From: Sphingomonas oryzagri
GTDB lineage: Bacteria; Pseudomonadota; Alphaproteobacteria; Sphingomonadales; Sphingomonadaceae
Length of the DNA stretch: 64,000 nt
Reading direction: 5' to 3'
NCBI RefSeq assembly: GCF_029906645.1
Contig: NZ_JARYGZ010000004.1
Coordinates: 1 to 64,000 of the forward strand
Shown here: one piece after another, positions 35,045 to 43,098 of the stretch
Numbering within the stretch: the stretch's first letter is position 1
Layout of the letters: every line of letters starts with the position of its first letter
Notes under the pieces: model-generated
Told to the model about the DNA's origin: nothing
The model's input: the letters and a program-made list of their open reading frames with translations, nothing else
Databases searched by the model: none
Made by a program: the position numbers and the translations under genes

Positions 35045-36271
35045 TCAGGCCGTGTCTTCGGTGATGGCCCCACCAGTCGGAGCCTTCCAGAGCGCTCCCG
35101 GCTTGGGGAGCAGGAAGTGGCTGAACGGCAGGATCGCGGCGCCGACGGCGGGCGCGTCCTCCGAAAGCGCGGCGCGCGCCACCGGGGCGAGCGTCGGCAA
35201 CTGGCCGGCATGATCGCGCAGCAATGCGTTGGCGCGATCGGCGAGCTGTTCGACGAGGCGGCCGGGCAGGCGTCCGCCCATCAGCACCATCGCCGGATTG
35301 ATCAGGCAGTTCACCGCGTCGAGTGGCCCACAAAGCTGCGTCGCGGCCTGCTCGATCCAGTCGGCGACGCAGGCGTCGAGCTTGGGCGCGGGGGTGTATT
35401 CGCCCATCACGTCGGACAGCTTGAAGCGCTTGGTCGCCAGATGACGGGCGAGGCCGGAGAGCGAGACGAGCGTCTGGATCTGCTCGCCCGGCCCGTCGGG
35501 TCCGGCGACGCGCATGAAGCCCAGCTCGCCGGAGCGCCCGGCGGCGCCGCGCACATAGGCGCCGTCGATCACCAGGCCGCCGCCGAGACCGGAGGAGACG
35601 AGGATGTAGAAGAAGCTGCTGGTCTTCTGGCCGAGGCCGAGCTGCATCTCGCCCATCGCCGCCGCCGCCGCATCGTTCTCGACGAAAACGGGCAGGTCGA
35701 ACGGCTCGGCGAACAAGGCGGCGAGATCGGTGCTCTCCCACTGTGCGTAGTCAGCGGGGCGGCCGGGCAGGTCGACCGAGCCGAGATCGTCGGGCACCGC
35801 GACGCCGATGCCGATCAGCTTCGACTTGTCGACCTTGGCGCTCTTCAGCATCGCCTTGATCGACTTGCGGTAGAAGGAGCGGACGTAGTCGGGCAGCGCG
35901 AAATCGACGTTCGCGGTGGCGCGCGCCAGCGTCTCGCCCGCGAAATCCACCAGCACGATGGTGATATGGTCGCGATCGATGTTGACGCCGATCGAATGGC
36001 AGGCGTCGCGCCGCACGACCAGCTTGGTCGGCGGCTGGCCGCGCCCGCCGCGTCGCTGGCCGGCCTCCTCGATCAGCCCTTCGTCGAGAAGGCGTCGGGT
36101 GATGTTGGCGATGGCCGGCGCGGTCAGGCCGGTGATGCCGGCCAGCTCGACGCGGGTCAGCGAGCCGCAGACGCGGATCGCGTGCAGTGTCACGCGCTGG
36201 TTGTGATCGGCCGCGCGCTCCAGGTTGGTGCCGGAGAGGCGCGGGCGGGTGCGGGGAGGGCTGGTCGTCAT
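35045..36271 (-). CDS. ROK-family transcriptional regulator (NagC/XylR type)
   Basis: A 408-residue protein with an N-terminal winged helix (about residues 28-80; SLTRVELAGITGLTAPAIAN then LLDEGLIEE) and a C-terminal ROK sugar-binding domain (GVNIDRD, FVENDAAAAAMGEM, SSGLGGGLVIDG, GRSGELGFMRV). The fold resembles sugar kinases, but the ROK zinc motif is not evident, which fits a regulator. NagC-like proteins repress sugar genes until an (amino)sugar ligand binds. It is divergent from the ROK kinase and upstream of GH2, so it is the best candidate for controlling this locus, perhaps through the AT-rich elements. ATG at 36271 is chosen because the helix-turn-helix follows about 40 residues later. 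Confidence 0.85.
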   Translation of the reverse strand: MTTSPPRTRPRLSGTNLERAADHNQRVTLHAIRVCGSLTRVELAGITGLTAPAIANITRRLLDEGLIEEAGQRRGGRGQPPTKLVVRRDACHSIGVNIDRDHITIVLVDFAGETLARATANVDFALPDYVRSFYRKSIKAMLKSAKVDKSKLIGIGVAVPDDLGSVDLPGRPADYAQWESTDLAALFAEPFDLPVFVENDAAAAAMGEMQLGLGQKTSSFFYILVSSGLGGGLVIDGAYVRGAAGRSGELGFMRVAGPDGPGEQIQTLVSLSGLARHLATKRFKLSDVMGEYTPAPKLDACVADWIEQAATQLCGPLDAVNCLINPAMVLMGGRLPGRLVEQLADRANALLRDHAGQLPTLAPVARAALSEDAPAVGAAILPFSHFLLPKPGALWKAPTGGAITEDTA

Positions 36272-36464
36272 GCTGCGCGACCGACGAAGAGAGACGGAAG
36301 AAAGCGGAACTGTGTCGTCATGAGCCACCGAGAGACTGGTTCGATGGCGGACAGGTAGCACAGAGATGGCCGGGAATATTGCAGAACGGTCGCACAGCGG
36401 CGATGATCGTCATCGGCGACATGGCGCGACGATCGTCCCCTCATCCTCCCCGCTTCCTCCCATT

Positions 36465-36479
36465 GAATTATGCAAATTG
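36465..36479. promoter_or_regulatory. Possible third copy of the AT-rich element, in the divergent ROK region
   Basis: Minus strand reads CAATTTGCATAATTC, comparable with CAATTTGTCAATTG before the receptor and CATTTTGTCAATTG before GH92-1, with one extra base in the centre. It lies in the 295-bp gap between the divergent ROK regulator and kinase genes, which is otherwise without a gene. The match is weak. Confidence 0.3.
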
Positions 36480-36566
36480 ATGTATTAATCGAGATGCGAA
36501 CCTGCGCAAGCCTTTAACGAAGAAACGCCGCCGGCTTTTCGGCGGCCGGCGCGTGGCGAAGGGGAG

Positions 36567-37547
36567 ATGGATGCGTTTCGACAGGCGGTACGGCTGCGCG
36601 CGGTCGGCAATCCGATGAACGTTCAGAAGCGGGGTGTCGGCACCCATGACAGCAGTCCGTCGTCGCTGCCCTTCGCCGGTGTCGAACTGGGCGGCACCAA
36701 ATGCGTGTGCACATTGGCGCACGGGCCGGAACTGATCCTCGATCAGCGCACGGTGCCCACGACGACCCCTGCAGAGACGCTGCCGGCGATCCTTGCCGTC
36801 CTTGAGGAATGGCATGACGGGTTCGGTTTCGCCGCTCTCGGCATCGCATCGTTCGGGCCACTCGATCTCGATCCGGTATCCGCCGGCTATGGCCGGATCC
36901 TCGCCACCAACAAGTCTGGCTGGCCGGGCACCGATGTGCGCGGAATCCTGTCCCGCACATTTCCGGTTCCTGTCGGCTTCGACACCGACGTCAACGGTGC
37001 GGCGCTCGCCGAGATACGCTGGGGCTGTGCGGAAGGCATGGCGGATTTCGCCTATGTCACCGTCGGCACGGGCGTCGGCGTCGGCCTGATCGTTCACGGC
37101 AAGCCGACGCGCGGCATCGGGCATAGCGAGATCGGGCATCTGCGCGTGCCCCGCCTGCCCGATGACGCGGCGCCAAGCGTTTGCAGTTTCCACGACGATT
37201 GCGTCGAAGGGCTGGCCTCGGGCAGCGCGCTCGCCGCGCGGCTCGGCGAGCGTGCCGTCGATCAGGTTCCGGCCGACGATCCGGTGTGGGAGCCGATCGT
37301 CGCCGCGCTCGCCGCCATGGGCCATGCGGTGGCCTGCACGACCGGACCGCGCCGTATCGCGATCGGCGGCGGCGTACTCAACGGGCAGGCGCACCTGCTG
37401 CCGCGCATCGATGCGGCGCTGCGCGAAAGCATGGGCGGCTACATGCCGCTGCCACCGGCGGGCGAATATGTGGTCGCACCGAAGCTGGGCGGCCTCGCCG
37501 GTCCGCTCGGGTCGATCGCGCTGGCGATCGAGGCGCAGACGGTCTGA
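36567..37547 (+). CDS. ROK-family sugar kinase (fructokinase/mannokinase type)
   Basis: A kinase of about 310-326 residues. Motifs: ATP-binding GVELGGTKCVCTLAHG, sugar-binding DTDVNGAALAEIRWG, TVGTGVGVGLI, GHSEIGHLRV with the zinc motif around VCSFHDDCVEGLASG, and AIGGGVLN. These match the fructokinase group, which includes the E. coli Mak kinase that accepts mannose and fructose. Phosphorylation of mannose released by the GH92/GH125 enzymes is inferred. The start is unsure: ATG at 36567 is directly preceded by GGGGAG, rather close; ATG at 36615 lacks a clear ribosome site. The GH92-4 gene follows 13 bp downstream. Confidence 0.85.
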   Translation: MDAFRQAVRLRAVGNPMNVQKRGVGTHDSSPSSLPFAGVELGGTKCVCTLAHGPELILDQRTVPTTTPAETLPAILAVLEEWHDGFGFAALGIASFGPLDLDPVSAGYGRILATNKSGWPGTDVRGILSRTFPVPVGFDTDVNGAALAEIRWGCAEGMADFAYVTVGTGVGVGLIVHGKPTRGIGHSEIGHLRVPRLPDDAAPSVCSFHDDCVEGLASGSALAARLGERAVDQVPADDPVWEPIVAALAAMGHAVACTTGPRRIAIGGGVLNGQAHLLPRIDAALRESMGGYMPLPPAGEYVVAPKLGGLAGPLGSIALAIEAQTV

Positions 37548-37560
37548 AGGAGGAACACGC

Positions 37561-39948
37561 GTGACGATGAAGCGGGGATGCTGGGCCATGCTGGCGACGG
37601 CGGCGATCACGGCACCGCTGTTGGCCGCACCGCCCGCCGATCCGGCCGCGCTGGTCAATCCGTTCATCGGCACCACCAACGGCGGCAACGAATTCCCCGG
37701 CGCAGTCCTGCCCTTCGGCATGGTATCGTTCAGCCCGGAGGAGACGCCGCTTCCGGGCAGCGGCCTCGTCGTCGCGGCGCCGGGCGGGTATGAGTGGCGC
37801 TCCAACGGTGTGCGTGGCTTCGGCCTCGCCCATGTCTCCGGGTCTGGTTGCGCGGGTGCTGGCGGCGACATTCCGATCATGCCCGTCACTCGCGCGGTCG
37901 AGACGTCGCCCTCGGCACCGGGCGGCGGCAATCTCTACGCCGCCTATCTCGATCATGGGAAGGAGCAGGCCAGCCCCGGCGCTTATGCGGCGAAGCTGGG
38001 CAACGGCGTCGCGGTCGATCTCTCCGCGACGCTGCGCACCGGCGTCGCGCGCTTCGCCTTCCCGGACGACAAGCCCGCCAACCTGCTGTTCCGCACCTCG
38101 GACACCGAGGTCGGCTCCAGCGACGCCACCATCCACATCGACGCCGCGCATCGCACCGTCTCGGGAACGGTCACCAGCGGCAATTTCTGCGGCTATCTCT
38201 CGCCCGACCGGCGGCAGAGCTATTACACGCTGCACTTCGTCGCGGTGTTCGATCGCGACTTCAAGGTGGGCGGCACCTGGACTGACGGCGAGGTCCATGC
38301 CGGCGCAACCGACGCGAAGGGCGGCACCGGCTACGGCAACGACGGCTTCCCCGTGCCCGGCAAGGGATCGGGCGGCTGGATCAGCTTCGACGCCGGCGCG
38401 CCGGTCACCATGCGGGTGGGCATTTCCTATGTGGACGATGCCGGCGCGCGCGCCAATCTGACACGCGAGAGCCCGGCCGGCACCGGCCTCGACGCCACCC
38501 GCACCGCCGCCCGAGCCGCCTGGAACCGCGAACTCGGCCGCATCGCGATCGAGGGTGGCACGGATGACGAGCGCACCGTCTTCACTACAGCGCTCTACCA
38601 TTCGCTGATCGACCCCAGCATCGCGAGCGATGTCGACGGTCGCTATCGCGGGATGGACGGCACGATCCATCACCTCGCCGACCGCCAGCAGGCGCAATAT
38701 GCCAATTTCTCGGGCTGGGACGTCTATCGCTCGCAGCTGCAACTGGTGACCATGCTGGAGCCGAAGGTCGGCTCCGACATCGCCCAGTCGCTGCTCAACC
38801 AGGCCGACCAGAATGGCGGCGTCTGGGATCGCTGGACGCATATGACCGGCGCGACCGGGGTGATGAACGGTGATCCGTCCGCGCCCGCCATCGCCGCCAT
38901 TTACGCCTTCGGTGGCCGCGATTTCGATGTGCGCCGGGCCTATGCCTCGCTGCTCAAGGCGGCGACTGTGCCCAATGCCAAGGATCTGAGCCGCACCGGT
39001 TGCCCGGTACTGTGCGTCGGCCAGCGGCCCGGCCTCGATCAGTGGCTGTCGCTCCACTACATGCCGGCCGGCGCGCCGGGCTGGGGATCGGTGTCCGACA
39101 CGCTGGAGATGGCGGCGGCGGACTTCGGCCTCGCGCAGCTTGCCGGGATGCTCGGCGACAAGGCCAACGAGCGCCGCTTCCTCGATCGCGCGGGCTGGTG
39201 GCGCAACCTCGTCCACCCGACCTCGGGCTATATCCAGCCGCGCCGCCCGGACGGCAGCTGGCTGCCCTTCGATCCGGCCTCCGACGACGAGTTCGTCGAG
39301 GGCAGCGGTGCGCAATATCGCTGGATGGTGCCGTTCGACCCGGCTGGGCTGTTCGCCGCGATCGGCGGGCGCGACAGGGCGATGGCCGCGCTGGACGGCT
39401 TCTTCCACGACGACAAGGGAGACTGGGCGGTTACCAAGTCGGGGCCGCTCCATGCCGAGCTGGACAACGAACCCTCGATCGCCTCGCCCTGGCTCTATAA
39501 TTTCGCGGGCGCGCCGTGGAAGACGCAAGGGGCGGTGCGCGAGGCGATGCGGCGGATCTGGACCAACCGCCCCAACGGCATTTCCGGCAACGACGATCTC
39601 GGCGAGATGTCGTCCTGGTACGTCTGGTCGGCGATGGGGCTTTACCCGCTCTATCCGGGGCGCACCGATCTGGTGGTGGGCAGCCCATTGTTCCGCGACA
39701 TCCGCATCGACCGGCCCGGCGGTGCGATCCATATCGTCGGCGACGGTGCGGCGGGCGACGCGCCCTATGTCCACGCGCTGACGGTCAATGGCCGCGCCAC
39801 GACCCGCCCGTGGATCGCGCCGGATCAGCTGAAGCGCGGCGGCGAACTGCGCTTCACCTTGTCCGCCGATCCCGACAAGGGCTGGGGCGCGGCGCCCGCC
39901 GACGCGCCGCCGTCCTATCCGCCGCTGGGATCGGCCACCCGCCGCTAG
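37561..39948 (+). CDS. GH92 alpha-mannosidase, divergent type (GH92-4)
   Basis: A 795-residue exported GH92 enzyme. A signal peptide (to about LLAAP) precedes ALVNPFIGTTNGGNEFPGAV. Predicted general acid is Glu580 (FVEGSGAQYRW) and base Asp679 (GNDDLGEMSSW). The loop before LDNEPSIASPWLY differs from the other three copies: the HGN of HGNEP becomes LDN and the HE pair is absent, so this is a separate subgroup with likely different specificity. The start is GTG at 37561, with AAGGAGG 7 nt upstream; ATG at 37567 is too far from it. Co-transcribed with the ROK kinase. Its stop is 3 bp from the convergent c-di-GMP protein gene. Confidence 0.9.
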   Translation: MTMKRGCWAMLATAAITAPLLAAPPADPAALVNPFIGTTNGGNEFPGAVLPFGMVSFSPEETPLPGSGLVVAAPGGYEWRSNGVRGFGLAHVSGSGCAGAGGDIPIMPVTRAVETSPSAPGGGNLYAAYLDHGKEQASPGAYAAKLGNGVAVDLSATLRTGVARFAFPDDKPANLLFRTSDTEVGSSDATIHIDAAHRTVSGTVTSGNFCGYLSPDRRQSYYTLHFVAVFDRDFKVGGTWTDGEVHAGATDAKGGTGYGNDGFPVPGKGSGGWISFDAGAPVTMRVGISYVDDAGARANLTRESPAGTGLDATRTAARAAWNRELGRIAIEGGTDDERTVFTTALYHSLIDPSIASDVDGRYRGMDGTIHHLADRQQAQYANFSGWDVYRSQLQLVTMLEPKVGSDIAQSLLNQADQNGGVWDRWTHMTGATGVMNGDPSAPAIAAIYAFGGRDFDVRRAYASLLKAATVPNAKDLSRTGCPVLCVGQRPGLDQWLSLHYMPAGAPGWGSVSDTLEMAAADFGLAQLAGMLGDKANERRFLDRAGWWRNLVHPTSGYIQPRRPDGSWLPFDPASDDEFVEGSGAQYRWMVPFDPAGLFAAIGGRDRAMAALDGFFHDDKGDWAVTKSGPLHAELDNEPSIASPWLYNFAGAPWKTQGAVREAMRRIWTNRPNGISGNDDLGEMSSWYVWSAMGLYPLYPGRTDLVVGSPLFRDIRIDRPGGAIHIVGDGAAGDAPYVHALTVNGRATTRPWIAPDQLKRGGELRFTLSADPDKGWGAAPADAPPSYPPLGSATRR

Positions 39949-39951
39949 CGC

Positions 39952-42891
39952 CTAGGAGGCGAAGCGGCGCAGCTCGTGCATACTGACGTCGGGCAGGCCG
40001 GCGCGGTTGCGCGCGGCATCCCAGCTCTTGAAGATCGAGCGATAGGGCTTCTTCGTGCGCGGATTGGCGATGACGTGGGGGCAGCCGTCCCAGCGCGGCA
40101 GCCTTGAGATTATGGCGATCGCCTCGGCATTCAGGAGCATGGCTTCGGTCTCGCCATTCTCGCCCGCGACGCGCCAGGTGCGCTCGACCAGATCGATGTC
40201 TTCCCACCGCGCGCCGAGCAACTCGCGGACGCGTAGCCTGGTCGACAGCAGCAGCCCGACGATCGCGCCGAGATGCACGTTGTGGCTCGCGTCCGCCGCC
40301 TCGCGGAGCCGCGTAATGTCATCGCTTTCCAGCGGACGGTCGCGCTCGTCGCGTTGCGCGAACTGGCGCTGGATCGGGTTGATCTCGGCGCCCGCGACAC
40401 CCCAGCGCTTCGCCAGCACGAACATGTAGTTCATCATGCCGCGCAGTCGCCCGGCCATGGCGGGGCCTTGGCCCTGCCGAGCCGTCACCGCGTCCAGCCA
40501 GCCGGCAACATCGGCGAAGGCCATCTCGTCGAGCCGGAAGCGGCCGAATTGCGGCACCACATAGGTGCGCAGCCACTCCTCATGAACCTGCCGCGTCCGG
40601 CCGCAGCCGGCGAGATGATCGAGATAGCGGGTCACGAACGTCTTTACCGTGGGCGGCGCGTGCGGATCGTCCTGCGGGCCGGCGACCGCCCAGGCCGGCA
40701 ATTCCGGCGCGACGAGGTTGATGCCGAGCCGATCGGCGATCTGTTCGGCGGACGGCGGCACCGCTTCCTGCCACAGCTGCACGGTCTGCTCCGTCCCGCC
40801 GGACGGCAGGCCGAGCCGCGCCAGCGTTCCGGCCGACACGCGCTGGCTGGTGCACAGCCCGCCATTGCCGTCCCCCACCAGTGGCAGGCCGAACTCGACG
40901 CCGGTCTGGCGCCGGTTGACGCGGCGGACGGTGGCGCCGGCAAGCTGGCCGTCGCCGAAATCCATGATCAGCGGCGTCCCCGGCTCGACTTCCATCAGGC
41001 CGTCGATCAGGGCGCCGGTTTCGGACAGGTTCCGGATGGTGACGGGGTGATAGAAATTGCCGAGGATGACGGCCGCCTTGCGCAGCATCGACTGCCGCTC
41101 GCTGCGCTGGCGTGCCGGGCCGGCGGGATTGATCGACCAGTCGCCGGTTTCCAGCTTCTGCATGATCACATCGCGGCCAACCGCCTTGCTGTAGATCCAG
41201 CCCTGCACGTGGCTCACGCGCAATCCTCGGATGAGATCGAGCTGGTCGAACGCCTCGATCCCCTCCGCCGTGGTCTCCATGTCGAGCGCCTCGGCCAATG
41301 CGACGATCGCCGCGATGATCGCGCCGTTGCGCGATCCCGGCACAGTCACGCCGCGCACGAAGCTCTGGTCGATCTTGATCTTGTCGAACGGCGCCGTCTT
41401 CAGATAGCCGAGCGAGGAATAGCCCGTGCCGAAATCATCGAGCGCCAGGCGCACGCCGATATCCTTCAGCATCCCGAACATGCGATCGGTATCGGGCGAT
41501 TCGCTCAGGAACACGCCCTCGGTCAGCTCCAGCTCCAGCCGACCCGCCGGCAGCCCGGAGTTGGCGAGCGCCGAGATCACGATCTTGGGCAGCGCCTCGT
41601 TGGTGAACTGGGTGGGCGAGACGTTCACCGCGACGCGCAGGGCGCCCGGCCAGCGCGCAGCATCCTCGCAGGCGCGGCGGATTACCCATTCGCCGATCTG
41701 CTGGACGAGATTGGCCTCCTCCGCGATCGGAATGAACAAGGCGGGCGAGATCGGACCGCGCACCGGGTGCGTCCAGCGCAGCAGCGCCTCGACACCGGTG
41801 ACGCAATCGGTCCGGCAATTGACGATCGGCTGGTAGAGCAGATCCAGCTCGCCCCTGGCGAGCGCATCGCGCAGATCGTCTTCCAGCAGCCGTCGATCAG
41901 TCGCCGCCTGCAGCAGATCGCCGGAGAAGAAGCGGTATCGGCCTCGCCCGCCCGCCTTGGCGGCATAGAGGGCGAGATCGACGTTGCGGATCAGCTCCTC
42001 GCTCACGGCACCGTCGTGCGGCGCCACCGCGATGCCCACCGAGGCACCGATGACGCAGCGGCTGTTCGCTACCGAATAAGGCTGCGACAGGCTGGCGATG
42101 ATGCGGTTGGCGAGATCGCCCAGCCGGCCGCGATCGTCGAGGCCCGGCAGGATGATCTGGAATTCGTCGCCGCCCAGCCGGAAGATCTTTTCCCTGTCGC
42201 CGAGGATCGCCAGCAGCCGCTCGCCGACCTGCTTCAGCAGCGCATCGCCCGCCGGATGGCCGAGCGTGTCGTTGACCTGCTTGAAACGGTCGAGGTCGAT
42301 CAACAGGACCGAGCAGGTGGTCCGCTGGGTGCGCAGCGCGACCATGCCCGCTTCCAGCGTGCGCGTCATGTGCAGGCGGTTGGGCAGGGCGGTGAGCGGA
42401 TCGTAGAGTGCGAGCTGCGAGGCCTGTTCGGAGGAACGGCGCTGTTCGGTGATGTCGACTCCCGATCCGCGATAGCCGAGGAAATTGCCGGCCGGATCGA
42501 ACTGGGCGGTGCCGGAGACGAGCCACCAGCGATCGTCGGCCTGGTTCACGGTGCGCAGCATCAACCGCTCGAAATTCGAACGGCGGGTCATGATGAAAGG
42601 CAGGTTGCGGCTGATCTCGGCGCCATCGTCGCAGCGCACGAAATGGTCGGAGAAGGCCGATCCGATCACGCTTGCGGGATCGACACCGAGCGTTTCCGCG
42701 AGGCTTTCGGTCAGATAGCTCAGGCAGCCGGTGGGATCGGTCGTCCAGAACCAGCCCTGTCCGCTCCGCTCGAAATTCTCGACCAGCGAGAGGCTGTCCT
42801 CGACGCGGCCGGACGAGGCGGCACGGCGTGCGGCGCCCGGTGCCGCCTGCAAGGAGCCTGCGGCCTTGCGCCCGTTGAGGATGCTTATTCT
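39952..42891 (-). CDS. PAS-GGDEF-EAL-PilZ protein fused to a truncated tyrosine-recombinase domain
   Basis: A protein of about 979 residues. Order: PAS (about 40-150, ending GYRGSGVDITEQ), GGDEF (about 160-325, intact RLGGDEF), EAL (about 335-580; GVEALLRW, ELTEG, DDFGTGYSSL), PilZ (about 598-675; NLSETG), linker, then a phage-integrase-like region: core-binding domain about 748-840 and catalytic-domain start about 850-979 with LLLSTRLRVRELLGARWEDID (box I Arg) and HELRRFAS (box II). It stops there, so the last His/Trp and catalytic Tyr are absent, and the usual Lys position reads Glu. The protein should make and break c-di-GMP and bind it. The recombinase part is probably inactive and may bind DNA. 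GTG at 42891 is assumed; TTG at 42939 is possible. Confidence 0.85.
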   Translation of the reverse strand, partial: RISILNGRKAAGSLQAAPGAARRAASSGRVEDSLSLVENFERSGQGWFWTTDPTGCLSYLTESLAETLGVDPASVIGSAFSDHFVRCDDGAEISRNLPFIMTRRSNFERLMLRTVNQADDRWWLVSGTAQFDPAGNFLGYRGSGVDITEQRRSSEQASQLALYDPLTALPNRLHMTRTLEAGMVALRTQRTTCSVLLIDLDRFKQVNDTLGHPAGDALLKQVGERLLAILGDREKIFRLGGDEFQIILPGLDDRGRLGDLANRIIASLSQPYSVANSRCVIGASVGIAVAPHDGAVSEELIRNVDLALYAAKAGGRGRYRFFSGDLLQAATDRRLLEDDLRDALARGELDLLYQPIVNCRTDCVTGVEALLRWTHPVRGPISPALFIPIAEEANLVQQIGEWVIRRACEDAARWPGALRVAVNVSPTQFTNEALPKIVISALANSGLPAGRLELELTEGVFLSESPDTDRMFGMLKDIGVRLALDDFGTGYSSLGYLKTAPFDKIKIDQSFVRGVTVPGSRNGAIIAAIVALAEALDMETTAEGIEAFDQLDLIRGLRVSHVQGWIYSKAVGRDVIMQKLETGDWSINPAGPARQRSERQSMLRKAAVILGNFYHPVTIRNLSETGALIDGLMEVEPGTPLIMDFGDGQLAGATVRRVNRRQTGVEFGLPLVGDGNGGLCTSQRVSAGTLARLGLPSGGTEQTVQLWQEAVPPSAEQIADRLGINLVAPELPAWAVAGPQDDPHAPPTVKTFVTRYLDHLAGCGRTRQVHEEWLRTYVVPQFGRFRLDEMAFADVAGWLDAVTARQGQGPAMAGRLRGMMNYMFVLAKRWGVAGAEINPIQRQFAQRDERDRPLESDDITRLREAADASHNVHLGAIVGLLLSTRLRVRELLGARWEDIDLVERTWRVAGENGETEAMLLNAEAIAIISRLPRWDGCPHVIANPRTKKPYRSIFKSWDAARNRAGLPDVSMHELRRFAS

Positions 42892-43098
42892 CACCAAGAC
42901 CGAAAATCCCACCCGTGCCCCGCACCGGCGATAGCGCAACGACCTTGGCGAATTGTAAATGCGGACTGGCGTTTAGCGTATTTCCTGCGGCTGGTACGGG
43001 CAGCACCTGCACGCAATCTGCACGCTATCTCCTTGCGGGCCGGTGCCGCGATTGCATGGCGCGTCGGCAATCAGGCTTCCGATCATCGGGAGACCTTC

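Noticed and set aside
39952-40720. The recombinase-like region as a separate integrase gene or pseudogene
   Set aside because: It continues in the same frame as the EAL-PilZ part without a stop, and no internal start with a ribosome site is evident, so it is part of one long protein.
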